DNA of 64,000 bases, from the NCBI GenBank assembly GCA_018806985.1, contig JADANN010000032.1:3369501-3433500 (forward strand), in the 5' to 3' direction. The notes under the pieces are model-generated. The model was not told where the DNA came from and ran no database searches. It saw nothing but the letters and a program-made list of their open reading frames with translations. Below are positions 58,975 to 64,000 of this stretch, piece by piece. Both the position numbers and the translations under genes were made by a program. This DNA is from Angiostrongylus vasorum. Lineage: Eukaryota > Nematoda > Chromadorea > Rhabditida > Metastrongylidae. Numbering within the stretch: position 1 is the stretch's first letter; every line of letters starts with the position of its first letter.

Positions 58975-59107
58975 ACCGAGTAGGAAGCGCGGACGAACTA
59001 CCCATTGGTATTTCTCGGTAGTTTATACGTATCACAGCAATTTAACTAGTTAATGACACTTTATTAGTTGTTCTTCATTTTCCAGACTAGTAGTTTTCTG
59101 TTTAAAC

Positions 59108-59135
59108 TAGTATTGTTGCAGTTTTTAAAGAGAAT
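59108..59135 (+). promoter_or_regulatory. Probable trans-splice acceptor and short 5' leader of gcn-1
   Basis: TATTGTTGCAG ends at 59121, and the first ATG follows 14 bases later. A pyrimidine-rich acceptor just upstream of an initiator ATG, with no upstream exon visible, is the usual picture for splice-leader addition in nematodes. This is inferred; an ordinary 5' untranslated exon further upstream is the alternative. Confidence 0.45.
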
Positions 59136-62100
59136 ATGTCTGAAGAGAACCTGGAGCCGATGAAGGAGAACATCGATCCTTCTGAAGAAGTTGGCGAGAA
59201 GAATGAGGTAGATCGACTTAGAGATGAAGTTCGTAAGTTTACTGCTGTTGTGAGTGACCCAAGTGTTCGGCTTCACCTTCATGCATACGTTCAACTTATT
59301 AAAATAATTAGTAATGTTTCAGGTATACATATTTATCGTCCTACGACCTTACAATAGTGTGAAAATTACTCAATGTTTACTAACACGTACTTATTTGGAT
59401 ACTTGGACGGCCCGCCCTCACTAGTTGTGCGGATCCCGGCATATTCTCCATTTTTCGGAGATTTGCTGGTTCAGCTATGGTTCCATGGAGTTCCGAGATC
59501 GGCCTAGCGAAACTTTGTTCCAGCTCGTCACCACCACAGGCAGTCGCCGCCCTTGCGGATCAGAGGGAGATTTGCCGCCACGCGACTAGTTTGTTTTTCA
59601 GGACGGTGGTAGACCTTGGTATTGGTTTACTGTTAGTGGGGCTTCCTGATAGAAACGCCGGTCTCCCTTCTCATCTTGAGAGACCCTGCCAAGGGGGATG
59701 AATGCCTCCGCTGTACATCGCAGCCTGACACCCAGGAACACCTCCTAGCCACGATGTAGCAGTAAAGTTAGGAGGTTTACTAATCAGCAGTTTGAAAATC
59801 AGCTCTTTACAACCACAACGATGCTGAGATCTTCGCAAAACTTGGACCCTGGGCCGGATCGAACCACGATTTCCCTTTCCGGGACTCTTTTAATTAATTA
59901 AGAGCATTTGATTTCTTTGTTCTCTTGAGTTTATATAATTTGAAGCTGAAGCTTTCTAGAACTGCCGCAGCCTTTTGTGAAAGGGATTGTGAAACTCTCG
60001 CTGACCTCAGCCATTCTCCGTTATTGTCATCGTGAGAGTTTCAAGGCGGTGGAGAAGCTTCTCAATGCGTTGGCTAAACATGACTGTGATGCAGCATTGG
60101 GTTCTGCATGCCAAACTATTTTAACTTCTTTTCCGTTGATGCCGAATATAAGGTAAATATTTCATTATGATCGATCAGATTGTTTCTAAATTATCGGAAA
60201 CACAAATGGAAGCCTGTGATATGGGATCGGAGTTTTGAATCTGCACATAGCGCGCCCACAAATACATAGTTCTAGTTCATATTTTAAGCAAAAGTATCGC
60301 TGGATTAACAATCGCTCCATCGAAATGGCTTTTGCAGTACTTTCCGCACGTTTCGGATGCTGTAGTACCAGAGCTGGTTTGTCGGATAGTCTATATTTTC
60401 GTTCTTCGTCTCGTAATGTTTTGAAATAGTATGTTGTTTTGGCCGTTTCTGAGGTAACGCTTGCAGATATCTGCTTTGGGAAACTTGTCTTTCTACTGCA
60501 GCATATCTCCAAAAGCCTCTAAGATCTTTGAGAAGAAGCTTCGAATATTGTGTCGTGACGATAAGCAGGCTACAAGGGTTAGAGAAGGTGTTTCTCAAAT
60601 ATGTAAAGACACCTCTTGCTCCAAGCAGATGCTCTGCTTCATGTCGTACCTCTTCTTGGTGAGTACGTATTCATAGAAAAACGTGCTGCTATTCATATTT
60701 CGCAATATGGTATGAAAGACTGCTTTGTTTCAGGTGGACAGCTATACTGACCATGATTTGTTTATTGATCTTTTTAGCAAGTCAATTTTATTTTCAAAAA
60801 GTAGGCAAGAAGACTTTGTCATAGTAAGGGTTATACTTTTTTCTTTCCACATTTACATCTCTGCGGCTTAATAATTGAATGCAAGTATGAATCGTAAAGT
60901 TTGTTCCTACCTCTCGTTTATAGAGAATATGCGGCAGCGGCCTTAGTTGTCTTTCTTCGTCAAGTTTCTACAACCTGTTGTTACCAAATATGAAGAAGTC
61001 GCTGTTGAGAAGTCCCGAAGTCGCGGTGTTTGGTAAGAGCATTCTGGCAGGTCTTTCCAGAAAATATTCTAAATACTATCTAATAGTTTTCAAACGGACT
61101 GTCATTTAACCTCGGTACTAAGATAATCAATATGGTATTTAAATTGTTGAGCCTACACGTGGTTGATAAAGAAGTTTATTTCGGCTAAAGAATTTCGATG
61201 TCTTCATCTTCGTCGACGACTCGGATCATCGGCACACGAAGACGTCGAAACGTTAGCTGGAATAGATTTCGTTCTCAAATAGTCTTTGTTCTTCAGGTGT
61301 GGTTAGAGTGGTCGAGTCAATAAAATTCTCAATTGATGACTGCTTTAGCGATCTACTGAATGGATTATCTCGTTAGTGTTTTATATGGTTTTGTGCCTTA
61401 TTGTCATATTTTATCTGTTTTAATTTTAAATTAAGCCTGTTTGACGTCATCTTCTGAGAGTCTTAATAGTGCTGCCATCAACGCTATTGTGAAAATGACT
61501 TCAATAGTTGAAGCACCTGCAACTGAGAAATTTGTGAACTATCTTCTGGAGCTATTGGCAGGTTAGCCCTGATTTCATTTGCTTTCGAAATTTCATGTTT
61601 CCCACATTTCTGGGATTTACCGATAATAAATAGACGTTCACACTAGTTTTTTCTTTCTCAGTGTCTGTGAAACTTTGTATGAAGATGGTGCAAGTATGAG
61701 GAGTAGATTCTTCATTGGTCTGGAATGCCTGATTTTTCCTACATTTTTCACTCGACATATTAGCGAGAATCTGCAAAGAAATCTTTCAGCTGCCAGATCT
61801 CCTGAACAACGTGTAATCATTTTGGAAGGATTAGCTAAGTGTGCAGAAACGGACAAAGAGGACTGTATTTTCGAGAAGATTGCCAGTAATGTCTTCAAAA
61901 AATTTGCAACTCCAGATAAAGAAGGCAGTGAAATGATTATGACTGCTCAGTGGAATGTTGTTGTTGCTTGGGCAAAGCGATTAACGCCGAGCTCACCCGC
62001 ACTGGTGACTACTTTTTAAAGTACGTTTTCTATATGGACATTTTTGATTTGTAAGTGCAGGACGTTCTACTTTAAGAAGGGATAATGCTTTTGTTTTGTT

Positions 62101-64000
62101 TAGAATGCACCTTTGTTTCATTCGAACGTCCGCCATATCGGTTATCGTTCGCTGGCTGCAGTCTTCACGATCTGTAACATGAAGGCAATACCGAATGATT
62201 GCGAGCAACAGCTATGGCAGCAGTTGGACTCTGTTTCCAAGGAACCTCTTCAGTTTATTTTCTTATCACTTCTTCTTCTAAAAAGCTGTGAAGCTGGGAC
62301 TTCCAATTACAGCAAAGTCTGGAACGCTGTTATTGGGTACGATGGTATTCTGAAGGTATATTCTTCACCCATCTCTGTGCCTAACCCTTCCACGATCACG
62401 TGTCATTTGAGAGCAACTGAGATCCGCGTTGAAATGACGGGGTACAGTTCGTAAACCCACGCAGGAGGCACAACGCATTGGTTTCTTGAGGATTACTGTT
62501 TTTCTCTTCAGTTCACTCCCATTTTTTCCATGTCTCTCTAACTTCTATATATTCGCCATGCGCTTCTGTAATCTACCCATGTTCTTGGGCAGCTCTGAAG
62601 TGTGATCTGACTCTTGGTATGTGATTACTTGAATGGCCCGTCCTCACTGGTTGTGCGGACCTCAGCATAATCTTCATTTTTCGGAGGTTTGCTGGTTAAG
62701 CCACTATGGTTCCCTGGAGTCCCGAGGTCAGCCTGGCCAAAGTCTGCCCCAGGTGTTCACCACCACGCAGGCAGTCGCAGCCCTTGTGGATCAGAGGAAA
62801 ATTTGCCACCACGCGATTAGTTTAATACCAGGACGGTGATGAATCCTCGTATTGATTTAATCTTAGCTAGACTTCCTGATGGAAACGGCGGTCTCGTCCT
62901 CAGCTTGGGAGACCCTGCCAGAGGATGAATCCCCTACTGTACATCGCAGTCCTACACCCAGGAACACCTCCCAGCCACGGTGAGGCGGTAAACCGTTGGG
63001 AGGGGTATGTGGTTAAAGAAAAAAAAGTCGTCTATCATTTTAACTATGATGTTACTAGCTTTCCGAATGGTTTTATGTACTAATTGGACTGTATGGTGTC
63101 TCTATCCGTTTTCTATATCCGCAGATTTCGTTTCACAATCTGAAACGGCTTCTTACAAGTATGGCTGAGAATGCTTACCCATGGACTAATCCTAGTGTAA
63201 AATTTAAATTCTACAAACCATCGATCGACTACAGTGAGTCGTGAAGGTCTCGTATGATTGAAGAGTAATCTATCTACATGAAACTATTGAAAGAGCAGCT
63301 GTTTTGGTCAACCCTAATCACTAAGCCCTTGTTATTATCAAAAGGTTCAACTCTTTAAACATCCCGACCATTTTCGCGCGTAGCCCGTCGGACGACGTGT
63401 CATTGAAGCACACTGAGGACGCGCATTAAAATCAAGATGTACGGTCGTGAAAGGGTTAACTGTGTTGAAGAGGTTTACTTTTGTCAGATTAATTTCAGCA
63501 GAAAATTCTAGGATAAAGCATTGTTGCTAATGGGAATACAAGATGCTATGGCATGGGTTGAACTAATAGAGAAAGTCGTACTTGAAAGGCCGTTATCAAG
63601 CTCAGTAAGTTTGTATCGAGAATTTTCTAACAGAACTAGGATGGTGTTTCAAAAGGAAAAAATTAGAAATCTGAAGATCTTCGGGAATATTGTTTCATAA
63701 GCCTTATGGTAATCTTTTATCCAACACCGATATAATTTAGGTACGTTGTATAACAAATTATTAAGAATTGCTTGCCTAACAGTAAATTGGCCGTTTTTCA
63801 GTCGACATCATATCCTGCTTTGATCCTTAAGACAATGACTATTCTGTTGTTCTGGCCTAATTGGCAAGTGAGGAAGTGCGCTACACTTTCCGTAGAGCGG
63901 ATCCTTCGCGTCGAAAAGACACATTTTGCAGAAGCACTTGCTTCTGAAATGTTTACTGAAACTATAAATGGATATGTTGATCAGGTTCGCATAATTTATC
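59136..64000 (+). CDS. gcn-1: gcn-1: translational activator GCN1, 5' part
   Basis: GCN1 is a very large HEAT-repeat protein that sits on ribosomes and activates the GCN2 eIF2-alpha kinase during amino-acid stress. Readable exons are 59136-59322, 59960-60152, 60338-60412 (tentative), 60467-60658, 60734-60823, 60924-61032, 61297-61371, 61436-61561, 61662-61693, 61790-62004, 62104-62355, 63125-63233, 63512-63604 and 63802-63984, about 640 residues. These blocks run in the same order as human GCN1: LPQPFVKGIVKL with RYCHRESF; LLLPNMKKSLLRSPE; SPEQRVIILEGL; SNVRHIGYRSL; KALLLMGIQDAM; WPNWQVRKCATL. Most introns join in phase. Three junctions do not: after exon 2 (an exon is probably missing), at 61693/61790, and at 63233/63512. 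The ATG at 59136 starts an acidic leader and follows a likely splice-leader acceptor. Introns carry RepC, S1 and other repeats. Codons past 63984 lie outside the window. The family call is firm; exact exon edges are not. Confidence 0.87.
59390..59770 (-). repeat. RepC SINE in gcn-1 intron 1
   Basis: Complete copy, sense on the minus strand. The 3' end at the left has TTATTTGGATACTTGGACGG, and the head at the right has ACATCGCAGCCTGACACCC. Confidence 0.82.
59805..59890 (-). repeat. S1 repeat fragment in gcn-1 intron 1
   Basis: ACCACAACGATGCTGAGATC, then GGCCGGATCGAACCACG (box B complement). Confidence 0.55.
62625..63005 (-). repeat. RepC SINE in a gcn-1 intron
   Basis: Complete copy: CTTGAATGGCCCGTCCTCAC at the left, CAGCCTGGCCAAAGTCTGCC in the body, and GGCGGTAAACCGTTGGGAGG at the head end. 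Confidence 0.85.
63285..63470. repeat. Short repeat related to 14280-14431, in a gcn-1 intron
   Basis: Bounded by TTGGTCAACCCTAATC and GTGAAAGGGTTAACTG, which are partial inverse complements. The interior shares a GACGACGTGTCATTG block. Confidence 0.4.

Noticed and set aside
61195..61262. Another Penelope-like 3' motif in a gcn-1 intron
   Set aside because: GACGTCGAAACGTTAGC is similar, but the surrounding sequence does not match the other three 3' ends.
1..64000. A new defence, CRISPR or biosynthetic system
   Set aside because: The sequence is eukaryotic and transposon-rich. There are no repeat-spacer arrays, operons or ribosome-binding sites, and short tandem repeats lack spacer structure.

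Overview
This is nuclear DNA of a repeat-rich animal genome, most likely a parasitic nematode of the strongylid (hookworm-like) type. Three things point there: nematode-style short introns and TTTCAG acceptors, two RTE-clade LINE families, and Penelope-like fragments of a kind I associate with these worms. The species call is inference. No bacterial, viral or organellar features were seen. There are no long open reading frames. Real genes survive as short exons between transposons, and most open frames are broken retrotransposon pieces or shadows.

Host genes. (1) 59136-64000 (+), running off the right edge, is the 5' quarter of gcn-1, the ribosome-associated activator of the GCN2 kinase. (2) 39004-43685 (-) is an almost complete 3-beta-hydroxysteroid-dehydrogenase-type extended SDR gene in about ten exons, with repeats packed into its introns. 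(3) 50714-51168 (+) is a three-exon gene for an 84-residue single-pass membrane protein. (4) 47013-49293 (+) holds two exons of a Tyr/Pro-rich tail protein, broken by one base. (5) 46550-46852 (-) is a 100-codon ORF with a signal sequence. (6) 6802-7090 (-) is the 3' end of a membrane protein gene. A few weaker exon candidates are listed.

Mobile elements. RTE family A has an AP-endonuclease plus RT and an (ACAGGTGAT)n-like 3' end. Two near-full copies lie at 35449-38813 and 54575-57995 (both -), with fragments at 783-2170, 11760-13195, 19700-20880, 21756-22680, 32088-32500, 47985-48485 and 50000-50400. RTE family B has an (AAGT)n-like tail. It has one near-full copy at 2925-6105 (-) and pieces at 1-782/2171-2440, 24503-27001 and 30536-31008. 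Penelope-like pieces (RT, GIY-YIG, and a shared motif resembling a hammerhead core) lie at 14432-15200, 18699-19575 and 30336-30535/31150-31290. At least four short tRNA-like repeat families are scattered throughout: RepC, S1, SINE D and SINE E.

Layout. 1-6105 is nested LINEs. 6130-8300 is S1 plus a gene end. 8300-11495 is segmental duplication copy 1. 11490-13530 is LINE A, S1 and a foldback. 14280-19575 is Penelope pieces and SINEs. 19700-23480 is LINE A fragments, RepC and SINE D. 23770-29790 is duplication copy 2, split by LINE B. 29790-35110 is mixed fragments. 35160-38925 is LINE A nested in RepC. 39004-43685 is the SDR gene. 43690-54330 is small genes among repeats. 54575-57995 is LINE A. 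58305-64000 is RepC and gcn-1. The insertion order can be read from nesting and empty sites: the duplication came before the LINE B and S1 insertions in copy 2, RepC came before LINE A at 35.4-38.8 kb, and LINE B came before LINE A at 0-2.4 kb.
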